A stretch of DNA of 64,000 bases from assembly GCF_016587375.1 (NCBI RefSeq), contig NZ_BNJG01000006.1, forward strand, positions 62,001-126,000, read 5' to 3'. This document shows, one piece after another, positions 9,518-17,544 of the stretch. The DNA is from Ktedonobacter robiniae. GTDB lineage: Bacteria; Chloroflexota; Ktedonobacteria; Ktedonobacterales; Ktedonobacteraceae. Each line of letters begins with the position of its first letter. The first letter of the stretch is position 1. Below the pieces are notes generated by a model that did not search any database, was not told the origin of the DNA, and was given only the letters and a program-made list of their open reading frames with translations. A program made the position numbers and the translations under genes.

Positions 9518-10190
9518 ATGGCCAGGAGGTCTTCTACACGTCCAGATCTCGCTGCCGTCCCGTTGCTTCCTCATGAGACCCTTTACGTAGGGATTGATGT
9601 CGGGAAGTTTCGGCACGTCGCGGGTTTCCTCTCACGTACGTTACTCAAGCGTCATGAGCGGTTTGAGGGTTGTCCAACCTTTGCTTTTGACCAATCGCGA
9701 GAGGGATTCCAGGCCCTTGTCGATCGTCTTCGCGAGCTGGTCCCTATCGAGCAAGTAACTGTACTTCTGGAGCACACGGGCCATTACCATCGCTTGCTCG
9801 AACAGTATCTGCTCGAACTGGATATCACGGTGTACCGCATCCATGTGCAGGAGCGCCCCAAAGGCATGGTTAAGACGGATAAACGAGATGCGCTAGGCCT
9901 GGCAAATCGGCTCTACACGCAACTGGAACTGGGTGCCCAGGTTGAGGATAAAATGCAGCTCGTGCGTCGGGCTCTCCCGCCCACGAAAGCCGCCTCTCAA
10001 CTCAGAGGATTGATCCAGCACCGCTATGAACTCTCGCATCAATCAACCCAGTTGAGAAACAAGTTAACCGCCATTTGTGACGAGTTGTTCCCTGAACTGG
10101 TTCAGATTTTCCACGATCCCAACCGCGAAACAGCTCTCGCTTTTCGAGAAAAGTTCCCGACTCCTCATGCCATTGCGACAGCCAGCCTGC
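9518..10190 (+). pseudogene. IS110-family transposase, truncated
   Basis: The frame starts MARRSSTRPDLAAVPLLPHE and contains the IS110 DEDD domain: YVGIDVGKFRHVAGF, LLEHTGHYH, KTDKRDALGLANRLY. It ends abruptly near FPTPHAIATASL at about 10190, where the intact copy at 56383 continues into the C-terminal catalytic-serine domain. The remaining frame to 10399 does not resemble IS110. Only the N-terminal half remains, so it is inactive. Confidence 0.85.
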
Positions 10191-10509
10191 CTGGGAAATC
10201 CCCTCCCCATCTGACTTTTCCATCGACATCTTGTACATTCCTCTGGAACTCCCGGATAGCAAGAGCGTTTTGTCGTCTCATCCTCAGTTCCATGCCGGGT
10301 GGTGCGGCTGCGACGCATGGTTTCTTGGGAGGAGAAAAAGAAAGGCTCATGTTCGTTCTCTTCTGGGGCTTCCTTGCCAGTTGTAGCCCGTGTGGCTGAG
10401 GCGACCAAATGAAGGGGAGTTTCTCCCTCATCATGACTCATGGCAGGCCCTTTCCACGGTATGGAAAGCCGTGTGGAAGGGCCCTTACTTTCTCTGTTGT
10501 GCGCTCCCT

Positions 10510-10935
10510 TTACTTTTTGCGTTCCAGCAGAACAACGGGGACCTGGCGTGTGATCGTCGCGGCAAGTTTAGCGAGAGCCGGTATCTTCTGTACCTGGATG
10601 CGCCCGAGTCGCTCCCCCTCCTCGCTATCGACGACGATGGCTCTAGCCTCGAACTTCTCAGTGCCAAGCTCGACAGTCACATCGGGGTGTGCGACCAGAT
10701 TGTGATACCAGGCAGGATTGGTTGGCGCGCCCCTGTTTCCGGCGAACACGTAGATGCGACCGCCTTCGGACAAGTATACCAGTGGGCGGGTACGAGGTTC
10801 GCCACTTTTTGCCCCCGTCGTCGTCAGTAGTAGTAAGGGAGCGTTAGTGAATTGACCACCAACGTTGCCCCCGCTGGCACGGAACTTTTCGATGATCTGG
10901 CGATCCCAGTCATTCAAGTCATGTATCTCAGTCAT
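10510..10935 (-). CDS. Deazaflavin (F420)-dependent nitroreductase family protein
   Basis: The protein of about 141 residues begins MTEIHDLNDWDRQIIEKFRA. The features GGQFTNAPLLLLTTTGAKSG, RTRPLVYLSEGGRIYVFAG and NPAWYHNLVAHPDVTVELG are characteristic of the DUF385/Ddn family, which uses F420 or a related deazaflavin to reduce quinones and nitroaromatics. AAGGAGG sits 6 nt before this ATG, while the ATG two codons earlier abuts the SD, so I prefer 10935. It is cargo of the IS21-type unit. A degraded relative lies at 29468-29605. Confidence 0.85.
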   Translation of the reverse strand: MTEIHDLNDWDRQIIEKFRASGGNVGGQFTNAPLLLLTTTGAKSGEPRTRPLVYLSEGGRIYVFAGNRGAPTNPAWYHNLVAHPDVTVELGTEKFEARAIVVDSEEGERLGRIQVQKIPALAKLAATITRQVPVVLLERKK

Positions 10936-11042
10936 GCGCATCCTCCTTGCGATAGCATTGTATACGTATCCTGGGCCTCCCTTATGAGAGGTGAATATAC
11001 CAGTCTTTTGACTCGTGTTTTCGGCATCGGCCCGCTACAGGG

Positions 11043-11939
11043 TCAGATCCGCTCAGGGACAGGCTGGAGTGGGTAGCGGGTCCCGGTGAGTTGCTCGGAA
11101 ACAGCCCAGAGGCGATGTGCCAGATTGGCGTCCTGCGCGGTGGCAGAGCGTCCGATGAGCTGCGGAGCGCCGCGCATGTGTGCGAAATGGCGGGGCCCGG
11201 CGAAGCTGTTGCCAGGGATGTCGACGACAGCGGCGTACAGGGTAGGCAGCGCGCCCATATCGGCGTCCTGCGCCAGCAACCGGATCATGATCGCGGACAG
11301 ACCGGACGGGCGGCGGCCAGCATGGTTGTAGATGTTCGTTGCGACGAAGCCGGGATGCGCCGCGGTCGCCCGCACTCCCGACCCTGCGGCGTTCAGCCGA
11401 CGCTGCAGCTCCGCAGTGAACAGCAGGTTCGCCAGTTTCGATTGCGCGTAAGCGCCAAATGATCGGTAAGGTTTGCGCTCCCAGTTGAGGTCGTCAAAGT
11501 CGATGCGACCGGACCGCTCAGCCTGCGAGGCAACGGTCACGACCCGTCCGGTGATGTGCTCAAGGAGCAGGTTCGTCAGGGCGAAGTGACCGAGATGGTT
11601 GGTGCCGAACTGCATCTCGAATCCATCGGCGGTGCGGGAAAGCTCCGGTCCCCCCACGCCCGCGTTGTTGATTAGCAACTCGATCCCGCCATCCCAACCG
11701 GCGGCGAACGCTCGCACGGAGTCCAGGCTGGCGAGGTCGAGTTCGCGGACCTCGGTCACGCCAGTTGTGATAGCCGCAGCCGCCTTGCCCTTTTCGATAT
11801 TGCGCACCGCGAACACAACGCGTGCGCCGGCCCCTGCCAGCGCACGTGCCGTAGCTAGCCCGATGCCGCTGCTGGCGCCGGTCACGATCACCGTTTTGCC
11901 GGTCATGTCAGGAATGTCAGCGACACTGAAAGTACTCAT
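11043..11939 (-). CDS. Short-chain dehydrogenase/reductase
   Basis: This 298-residue SDR has the Rossmann motif VTGASSGIGLATARAL near residue 18, the NNAGV motif near 90, and the active-site YAQSKLANLL (Tyr and Lys). The C-terminal part is similar to retinol dehydrogenase or oxidoreductase-type SDRs. NADP(H)-dependent reduction of a carbonyl is expected; the substrate is unknown. GGAGGAATTTCTT precedes the ATG. A 71-bp perfect palindrome lies 40 bp upstream, with a TetR-type operator at its centre, so the gene is probably repressed by the TetR protein at 13170. Confidence 0.9.
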   Translation of the reverse strand: MSTFSVADIPDMTGKTVIVTGASSGIGLATARALAGAGARVVFAVRNIEKGKAAAAITTGVTEVRELDLASLDSVRAFAAGWDGGIELLINNAGVGGPELSRTADGFEMQFGTNHLGHFALTNLLLEHITGRVVTVASQAERSGRIDFDDLNWERKPYRSFGAYAQSKLANLLFTAELQRRLNAAGSGVRATAAHPGFVATNIYNHAGRRPSGLSAIMIRLLAQDADMGALPTLYAAVVDIPGNSFAGPRHFAHMRGAPQLIGRSATAQDANLAHRLWAVSEQLTGTRYPLQPVPERI

Positions 11940-11978
11940 AAGAAATTCCTCCAGTAGATGTAGAGTAGGGAGTTCGAT

Positions 11979-12049
11979 GGTATGATCACCCCATGTTTTG
12001 TCTACCGTAACAAGTTGTTACGGTAGACAAAACATGGGGTGATCATACC
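11979..12049. promoter_or_regulatory. 71-bp perfect palindrome with TetR-type operator core
   Basis: I checked every base: 35-bp arms (11979-12013 and 12015-12049) pair perfectly around a single central G at 12014. The centre is GTAACAAGTTGTTAC, which recurs in variant form at 13055 and 13074 next to the TetR gene. It lies between the epimerase stop and the SDR start, both on the minus strand, so it can act as the SDR operator and as a transcript hairpin or terminator of the epimerase. Confidence 0.85.
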
Positions 12050-12064
12050 CAACCAGCCTGGACA

Positions 12065-12982
12065 TCATCTCTCGTGATGGAAGTAGTGCCCTTCTTCGAG
12101 GTCCTGGATCAGCGTGGGGTGTACTGGCTGCCACCCCAGCAGCTCGCGGGTCAGCGCGCTCGACGTTACGTTGTCCGTTGAGGAGAAGAGTCCGAGCCAG
12201 CTGAAGTGCTTGCCCGCATCCTCAGGAGAGATGGAGACCACCGGGACATCGAGATGCCGACCGATCACCTCGGCGATGGTGCGAATCGGCACACCCTCCT
12301 CCGCGACCCTGTGCAGCATTGATCCCGCCGGGGCCTTCTCCAAAGCCAGGCGGAACAGGCGAGCGGCATCGAGCTGGTGTACAGCGGGCCAGCGGTTAGA
12401 CCCGTCGCCGACGTAGCCGGAGACGCCCTTCTCTCGGGCGATAGAGACCAGGACCTCCGCGAAGCCACCTCTTCTTTTGTCGTGAACCGACGGAGACAGT
12501 CGCACGACCGATGAGCGCACGCCGCGCTCAGCCAGCGCGAGCACCGCATTCTCCGACGCGACCCTGGGCCTGGACGCGACCGACCCGGCGTCGGCCACGT
12601 CCTTCTCTGTCCCGAGATGCCCCTGCGGGAGGAAGAACGCGAGCATCAATGTTCCCGAGGTGATCACGAACGGCTTGCCGGAGCCTTCGAGCGCTGCTCC
12701 GATTGTCTGGACGGCGCGTAGATCCGTTCGCGCGGAGCCCTCGTAGTCCGAGAAGTTGTGGACAAACCCGAGGTGGATGACGCCGTCGGACGAGGCCGCT
12801 CCGCTGCGCAGGCTGTCAAGATCATCGAGGGAACCGCGATGCACCTCCGCACTGGCAGAGGCGATTTTTGCAGCGGCAGCATCGGAACGAGCCAGGCCGA
12901 GGACCTGGTGCCCTGACTCGATCAAATCGCGGACGACGGCGGAGCCGATGAATCCTGACGCGCCAGTAACGAAAACTTTCAT
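12065..12982 (-). CDS. NAD-dependent epimerase/dehydratase-family (NmrA-like) protein
   Basis: A 305-residue extended-SDR protein begins MKVFVTGASGFIGSAVVRDL with the Gly-rich nucleotide motif TGASGFIG at residues 7-14. It continues with VIHLGFVHNFSDYEGSARTD and SSVVRLSPSVHDKRRGGFAE. The usual YxxxK pair is not obvious, as in many atypical SDRs that sense or reduce small substrates. GGAGGAATTTCTC precedes the ATG; the leader is a duplicate of the SDR leader at 11940. The two genes are likely co-regulated by the TetR at 13170. Confidence 0.85.
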   Translation of the reverse strand: MKVFVTGASGFIGSAVVRDLIESGHQVLGLARSDAAAAKIASASAEVHRGSLDDLDSLRSGAASSDGVIHLGFVHNFSDYEGSARTDLRAVQTIGAALEGSGKPFVITSGTLMLAFFLPQGHLGTEKDVADAGSVASRPRVASENAVLALAERGVRSSVVRLSPSVHDKRRGGFAEVLVSIAREKGVSGYVGDGSNRWPAVHQLDAARLFRLALEKAPAGSMLHRVAEEGVPIRTIAEVIGRHLDVPVVSISPEDAGKHFSWLGLFSSTDNVTSSALTRELLGWQPVHPTLIQDLEEGHYFHHER

Positions 12983-13054
12983 GAGAAATTCCTCCAGTAA
13001 ATGTAAAGTAGGAGGTTCGATGGTGTAGCCACCCCCATGTTCTGATCTTTCATG

Positions 13055-13088
13055 GCGACAAGTTGATGCCTTCGCAACAACTTGTTAC
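13055..13088. promoter_or_regulatory. Tandem TetR-type operators between epimerase and tetR
   Basis: GCGACAAGTTGATGC (13055-13069) and GCAACAACTTGTTAC (13074-13088) are degenerate forms of the GTAACAAGTTGTTAC found at the centre of the 71-bp palindrome. They lie in the divergent region between the epimerase (minus) and tetR (plus), as expected for an autoregulated TetR-family repressor. Confidence 0.6.
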
Positions 13089-13169
13089 AATAGACAGTGT
13101 AGTCTGGACGGCACCACGGGGCAAGCATCAATGCTTATCTTTTGTTACTTATGCAACACGGAGGGAAAA

Positions 13170-13799
13170 ATGTCGCACGAAGAACAGACCGACTTACGTA
13201 TCCAGCGCACCCATAAATTCTTGCAAGAAGCGATGATTGAACTGATTACCGAGAAAGGGTTCGATGCCATCACGGTGGGCGACATTGCTGAACGGGCTAT
13301 GATCAACCGAGCTACGTTCTACCGCCATTATCAGGATAAGTACGATCTGGTAGTCAAGATCTTTGAAGAAGCAGCCAATCACCTGGTGGAGGATATGAAA
13401 CCCCTCCACAAAGACATTGATCCTGGTGAAAAGGAGGAGAATCTAGTAGGGATCTGGAGCCAGTTATTTGAGCATGTCGCTGAACATGCCAGGCTGTACC
13501 GAGCGATGTTGGGGAAAAACGGCAGTCCGTGGTTTGCAGCCAGGATGCGTGAGCACACCATCAAGCTCATGCTTGAGAAGGAGAGACGGTGGAAACACCA
13601 GGTGGAACCCAGTCAGCCGATTTATCCAGCCACGCCCCCTGAGCTGCCTATCATGCAACTTTCACATGTTCTGGTTGGCACTATCGTCTGGTGGTTGGAG
13701 AGCGAAAAGCGCTACACGCCCAGACAAATGGCAACCTGGTTTTACCGCTTTGCGTTTTATGGCTATCTCTTTGCACGCGGGTATGAGGTTTCTCCTTGA
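13170..13799 (+). CDS. TetR-family transcriptional regulator
   Basis: The 209-residue protein starts MSHEEQTDLRIQRTHKFLQE, with GGAGG 6-9 nt upstream, which makes this ATG better than the one at 13131. The N-terminal HTH is DAITVGDIAERAMINRATFYRHYQDKYDLV (residues about 35-65). The C-terminal region with LSHVLVGTIVWWLESEKRYT resembles the TetR_C-type domain found in Bacillus-like regulators. It probably represses the divergent epimerase and the SDR, whose promoters share its presumed operator, and itself. It is cargo of the IS21-type unit. Confidence 0.9.
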   Translation: MSHEEQTDLRIQRTHKFLQEAMIELITEKGFDAITVGDIAERAMINRATFYRHYQDKYDLVVKIFEEAANHLVEDMKPLHKDIDPGEKEENLVGIWSQLFEHVAEHARLYRAMLGKNGSPWFAARMREHTIKLMLEKERRWKHQVEPSQPIYPATPPELPIMQLSHVLVGTIVWWLESEKRYTPRQMATWFYRFAFYGYLFARGYEVSP

Positions 13800-13863
13800 G
13801 GGAGCATTTCTTCCTTCTGTATCCGAATTTACAAGTATGTCGCACTGACATACGCTTCTCAGG

Positions 13864-13959
13864 CGGGTTCTCAGACGGCTAATGGCTGTGCTGCTCACAA
13901 TTCAGGGCACTTGTGCATGTTTGAGGGCAAAAAGTAACCATATTTCAAGTCATTTACCA
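13864..13959 (-). repeat. Right inverted end of the IS21-type unit
   Basis: This is the mirror copy of 9304-9400, ending ...AAGTCATTTACCA and followed by the target duplication GGTAC. It contains GTGCATGTTTGAGGGCAAAA, the IS21-style end repeat. Confidence 0.75.
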
Positions 13960-13964
13960 GGTAC

Positions 13965-14249
13965 AATCGGGGCATTCAACCAGGGAAACGCCACTGTCCA
14001 GAAACTGCTGGAGATCAATGGGAACCACTTCACAGAAGGCGCATTTCGGCTAAAATACCTCTCAAGGCTCATTCAACGTGTCCATTTTGGAGTGAAACCT
14101 CAAAGAAAATGGAAGATGGGAAATCCATGACTCTTGCCGACCTTTCGATAGCTCAATCGTCGTCCATCACTCAATCGGAGCGTGGAATCGGGAGCGGGGG
14201 ACATACGTGAAGGAGACATGGTCTTTCCTTTCCTATACTCTATTTCCAT
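13965..14249. other. Intergenic, no gene recognised
   Basis: A short plus frame ending KPQRKWKMGNP (stop near 14128) shows no family features and has no counterpart across the transposon on the left flank. I see nothing else to support a gene. Confidence 0.35.
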
Positions 14250-14663
14250 TCAAGAGAAAGGCATCCTGACTTTCAGACCACGAGGGGGAGCCTGGATGAA
14301 GCGAGAGAGTCTCCTCGCAATCTCCGTGACGCCAATGACGGTAACGAGCCAGATGCCGCTGGCAAGAAACCCGGCCACAATATCGCTGGGATAATGTGCC
14401 CCCAAGTAGATCCGCGAGAGACCAATACCTCCCACGAGCAAGAGCATCACCACGACGACGATGATTCGCAGCCAGGGAAAACGGCGCAATAGATGAAAAA
14501 GGAAATAGGCCATCATCCCGTAGAAAACGAGACTCATCATGGCATGACCACTTGGAAAACTATAGCCATCTTCCTGTACCAATGCCCAGGCAACCGTTGG
14601 ACGTGGGCGATGAAAGACCAATTTTGCCACCTGATTGAGAACCACAGCTTGACTTCTCATTCT
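14250..14663 (-). pseudogene. PAP2-family phosphatase, N-terminally truncated
   Basis: The minus frame carries the three PAP2 signature motifs in order: KLVFHRPRP, then PSGHAMMSL, then SRIYLGAHYPSDIVAG, plus hydrophobic helices WLRIIVVVVMLLLVGG and ASGIWLVTVIGV. Family members are membrane phosphatases such as undecaprenyl pyrophosphate or phosphatidate phosphatases. The true N-terminal helices are missing: upstream of about 14663 the frame runs into an IS21-type end. The catalytic core is complete but the protein is probably non-functional. Confidence 0.75.
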
Positions 14664-14804
14664 CCCTCCAATTGACAAGATGTCGCTGAGAAAAGTCTGA
14701 CGAGGAGCGGCTTTTCCAGGAAAATGTGTCCCAGTGCTCACATGGGAGGGCAAGTGCTTACGTCGGAGGGCAAAACCTGCCCGCTTCGGACGTCATTTAC
14801 CAGC
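14664..14804. mobile_element. Solitary IS21-type end (relic 1)
   Basis: On the minus strand this begins TGGTAAATGACGTC and carries two TTGCCCTC-type repeats with TGAGCA words, and then TTTTCCTGGAAAA. It aligns along its length with 28036-28182. No transposase is attached. It truncates the PAP2 gene. Confidence 0.6.
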
Positions 14805-14892
14805 AGAGGCAAGCTATCACAGCGCTTTCCTGCTTTATACCTCCCCTGCTTTGGGCCCCTGCGGCTGAGAAAGATGGAAGCTGTCCGGCAGG

Positions 14893-15861
14893 TTAGTCGG
14901 CAATATGCAGCACAATGCGCCCACGCCCATGACCACTCTGGCTCAACTCATGAGCCAGGCTCGCCTCTTGCAAAGAGAAGGTTCGCGCAAGAGTTGGTTT
15001 GACGTGTCCCTCACCAATCAACTGAGCAATCGTTCGCAAGAGGCCGCTGGTAGGAATTGTCGCGTTTTGCTTTGCGTGAATGCCACGCTCCTGCGCCACG
15101 TCTTGCGCTGGCTGTTCAAGGAGAGTAACCAGCCTTCCACCAGGTTTGACCACTTGCATGGAACGCATCTGGGTCTCTCCTCCTATCGTGTCCAGGACCA
15201 GATCCACGTCATGCACCACCTGCTCAAATGGGGTTGAGGTATAATCAATCACGGTTTCTGCACCGAGAGCATGCACAAAGTCCATATTGGCTTTTGAGGT
15301 CGTGCCGATCACCTGTGCGCCTTTCCATCTGGCGAACTGAACCGCGAAGGAGCCAACACCACCGGCGGCTCCCTGGATCAGGACGCGTTGACCCGCTTGC
15401 AAGGCTCCATCCTCAAAGAGCGCAGTCCAGGCAATCGTGGCTCCGCCTGAGATTGTGGCTGCTTCATCAAAACTGAGCTCCTCTGGCTTGAGGGCTAACA
15501 GGCTGAACGTTTCCGGTTGAAGGGCTGGGGGCTCCACTTCAGTCGTAGTATACTCAGCGTAGGTCCCATGCGTGCTTCGACCAAAGACCGCCTGTCCGAT
15601 CTGGAAGCTGGTCACACCAGGGCCAATCTCTTCTATTACGCCAGCCACAGCAGAGCCGGGGATAGAAGGAAAGATGGCTGGGCGAAAAGCTTGAAAGAAG
15701 CCCTGACGGAATTTCCACTCTGCTGGCAAGACGCCTGCTGCATGCACTCGAATAAGCACCTCACCCACCTGTGGTTCTGGACAGGGAATCTGCTCCAGTT
15801 TAAGTTGTTCTGGACCTCCGTACTGATGGACACGTATAGCCTGAATCATCTGTTTTGGCAT
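14893..15861 (-). CDS. NADP-dependent MDR oxidoreductase (quinone reductase type)
   Basis: The 322-residue zinc-free MDR protein begins MPKQMIQAIRVHQYGGPEQL. It has the GroES-like N-terminal domain (GEVLIRVHAAGVLPAEWKFR, PGSAVAGVIEEIGPGV) and the nucleotide motif QGAAGGVGSFAVQFARWKGA near residue 160, followed by HDVDLVLDTIGG. Quinone or enone reduction with NADPH in the cytoplasm is expected. It is one of three intact MDR genes in the window. The gene is followed downstream by the IS21-type relic and lies 60 bp from the ABM gene in the same direction. Confidence 0.9.
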   Translation of the reverse strand: MPKQMIQAIRVHQYGGPEQLKLEQIPCPEPQVGEVLIRVHAAGVLPAEWKFRQGFFQAFRPAIFPSIPGSAVAGVIEEIGPGVTSFQIGQAVFGRSTHGTYAEYTTTEVEPPALQPETFSLLALKPEELSFDEAATISGGATIAWTALFEDGALQAGQRVLIQGAAGGVGSFAVQFARWKGAQVIGTTSKANMDFVHALGAETVIDYTSTPFEQVVHDVDLVLDTIGGETQMRSMQVVKPGGRLVTLLEQPAQDVAQERGIHAKQNATIPTSGLLRTIAQLIGEGHVKPTLARTFSLQEASLAHELSQSGHGRGRIVLHIAD

Positions 15862-15921
15862 GAATGTAACCCTCTTTTCTCTCTCTGATGAACATGTTCC
15901 GTCTCCTGTGTAGGCTCAGGC

Positions 15922-16287
15922 TCAAACATGTGGCCCGGTATATTCGGAGACAATGTGGTAATAGGCTGGATGAGAGGGGAAAGATAAGAGCGGCTTCCCC
16001 TGGCTAGGCGACCGGACTACTGCTTCATAGTGCGCTACTGATGCCCACTCAGCAACCACGATGAAGCGAAAGCTCGCCTTGGAATCGGGGCGCTCCCGAA
16101 GTCTGGCGGAAATGCCCGGTACGCGCAGCAAGTGTTCTTCAACTTCCGAGTCTGCCTCGTACAGTCGGACGGAGAGAAGGCCCTCCGCATATCTCAGGCG
16201 CTCTACCACTTCAGGCCACTCCTTGCGAAATACTTCTTCTTGACCTTCTGGTATCTCAAATGCATTGATGAACGTGAAAGCTTGCAT
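15922..16287 (-). CDS. Antibiotic biosynthesis monooxygenase (ABM) domain protein
   Basis: The 121-residue protein MQAFTFINAFEIPEGQEEVF has the ferredoxin-like ABM pattern: FEIPEGQEEVFRKEWPEV, LRYAEGLLSVRLYEA, FRFIVVAEWASVAHYEAVV. Such proteins are small dimeric cofactor-free monooxygenases or haem-degrading and quinol-handling proteins. AAAGGAACC precedes the ATG. It probably forms an operon with the MDR gene 60 bp downstream. Confidence 0.8.
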   Translation of the reverse strand: MQAFTFINAFEIPEGQEEVFRKEWPEVVERLRYAEGLLSVRLYEADSEVEEHLLRVPGISARLRERPDSKASFRFIVVAEWASVAHYEAVVRSPSQGKPLLSFPSHPAYYHIVSEYTGPHV

Positions 16288-16493
16288 CGTCTTGGGTTCC
16301 TTTCTTTATAAGAACGGCTTCTTTCCATCGCCGCTTCAGTATAGGGGAGCGCGTGTTTTGTCGTCACTGTCCAGAGGGAGGAAGGATTCCTGTACAAAAG
16401 GTCAGAATCCGCGTGAGGAGCGCCAAAAGAACGTGCAACGTATTCACACGACAATCGGTGGGATCGTTCTTAACCCCATGGATACAATTTTTA

Positions 16494-17352
16494 GGTATTG
16501 TCAACTTGATAGAGTAGCTGAACACTGTGCTAAAATAGCTTCATGAAAACGAACCCCATTGCTCCCAATTACCAGGGATTCCGTTTCCCACCTGAAATCA
16601 TCAGCCATGCGGTATGGCTCTATTTTCGCTTTTCGCTTCGTTTTCGTGATGTCGAGGAACTGCTTGCCCAGCGCGGGATTGTCGTCACCTATGAAACGAT
16701 ACGTCAGTGGTGCCTGAAATTTGGGCAAACGTACGCCAATGCATTGCGACATTGCCATTCTCGTTGTGGCGACAAGTGGCATTTGGACGAGGCGTTTCTC
16801 ACGATTCGTGGCAAAAGACACTATTTGCGGCGAGCAGTGGATCAAAACGGAAATGTACTGGATATCCTGGTGCAGAGCCGACGCAACAAAAGGCGGCCAA
16901 ACGATTCTTTCGTAAGCTGCTCAAGGGGCTACTCTATGTTCCACGCGTGATCATCACCGATAAACTGAAGAGCTATGGCGCAGCAAAACGCGAGATCTTG
17001 CCAAGCGTGGAGCATCGGCAGCACAAAGGACTGAACAATCGAGCGGAGAACTCCCACCAACCCACTCGACTGCGGGAAAAGAAGATGCGGCGCTTCAAAT
17101 CGTCCAAACACGCCCAACGCTTTCTCTCCGCCTTTGGTCCCATTGCTGGGCATTTCCAGCCGCGACGCCACCGTTTGCGTGCCGGAGAATATCGTACCCT
17201 GTTACAGGACCGATTCCAGCAATGGAATGAGGTGACTGGGGTGAAACTGGCCGCATAATCCCAGAGACATTCCCACCTTCCCCGCACTGCAACGCCCCAC
17301 TTCGTTCTAACTCATCAATATATTTTATCCCTGCGAATAAGTTGACAATATC
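16494..17352 (+). mobile_element. IS6-like insertion sequence, copy 1
   Basis: The element is bounded by GGTATTGTCAACTTG on the left and AAGTTGACAATATC on the right, and holds one transposase frame. The flanking bases do not show a target duplication. Confidence 0.75.
16543..17258 (+). pseudogene. IS6-like transposase, frameshifted
   Basis: The first frame begins MKTNPIAPNYQGFRFPPEII and carries the DDE N-terminal part (WHLDEAFLTIRGKRHY, AVDQNGNVLDILVQSRR). One A is missing in the run after AAC near 16890 (expected RRNKKAAKRFF). The rest continues in another frame with VIITDKLKSYGAAKRE and NNRAENSHQPTRLREKK to the stop at 17258. All three catalytic positions exist but in two frames, so it is inactive unless slippage occurs. 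Confidence 0.85.
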
Positions 17353-17544
17353 TTCCGGAGGAATTTGAAGAAAAATGGATCAAAGAAAGGGAGGAAGAGG
17401 CTTGCCTTTCGTTGAAGCGGGTAAGAACAGAAAGGGGGCAACACATACAAAGGCGAGAGCGGCACACTACGGTTTGAATGAGCTAACCCCTGGCGGGTAA
17501 CGGTCGCCTTCCTCTCTGTTGTGCAAATCAGCACCATTATGAGA

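Larger units (their letters stand above)
9304..13959. mobile_element. Transposon-like unit with IS21-type ends and a 5-bp target duplication
   Basis: The left end TGGTAAATGACTTGAAAT at 9304 and the right end ATTTCAAGTCATTTACCA at 13959 are inverted copies, and the similarity runs about 95 bp inwards. Both ends carry repeated GCCCT...TGAGCA words, the multiple-repeat style of IS21-family ends, and begin TG / end CA. The unit is flanked directly by GGTAC on both sides (9299-9303 and 13960-13964), a 5-bp target duplication. No istA or istB lies inside. The cargo is an IS110 remnant, nitroreductase, SDR, epimerase and TetR. Confidence 0.75.

Noticed and set aside
11091..11462. Plus-strand frames opposite the SDR gene, and similar ones opposite the epimerase and FUSC genes
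   Set aside because: They lie within GC-biased genes on the other strand and lack start signals and homology.
16543..17258. Programmed frameshift in the IS6-like transposase
   Set aside because: IS6 transposases are made from one frame, a related copy (48520) is continuous, and a missing A in a run explains the break.
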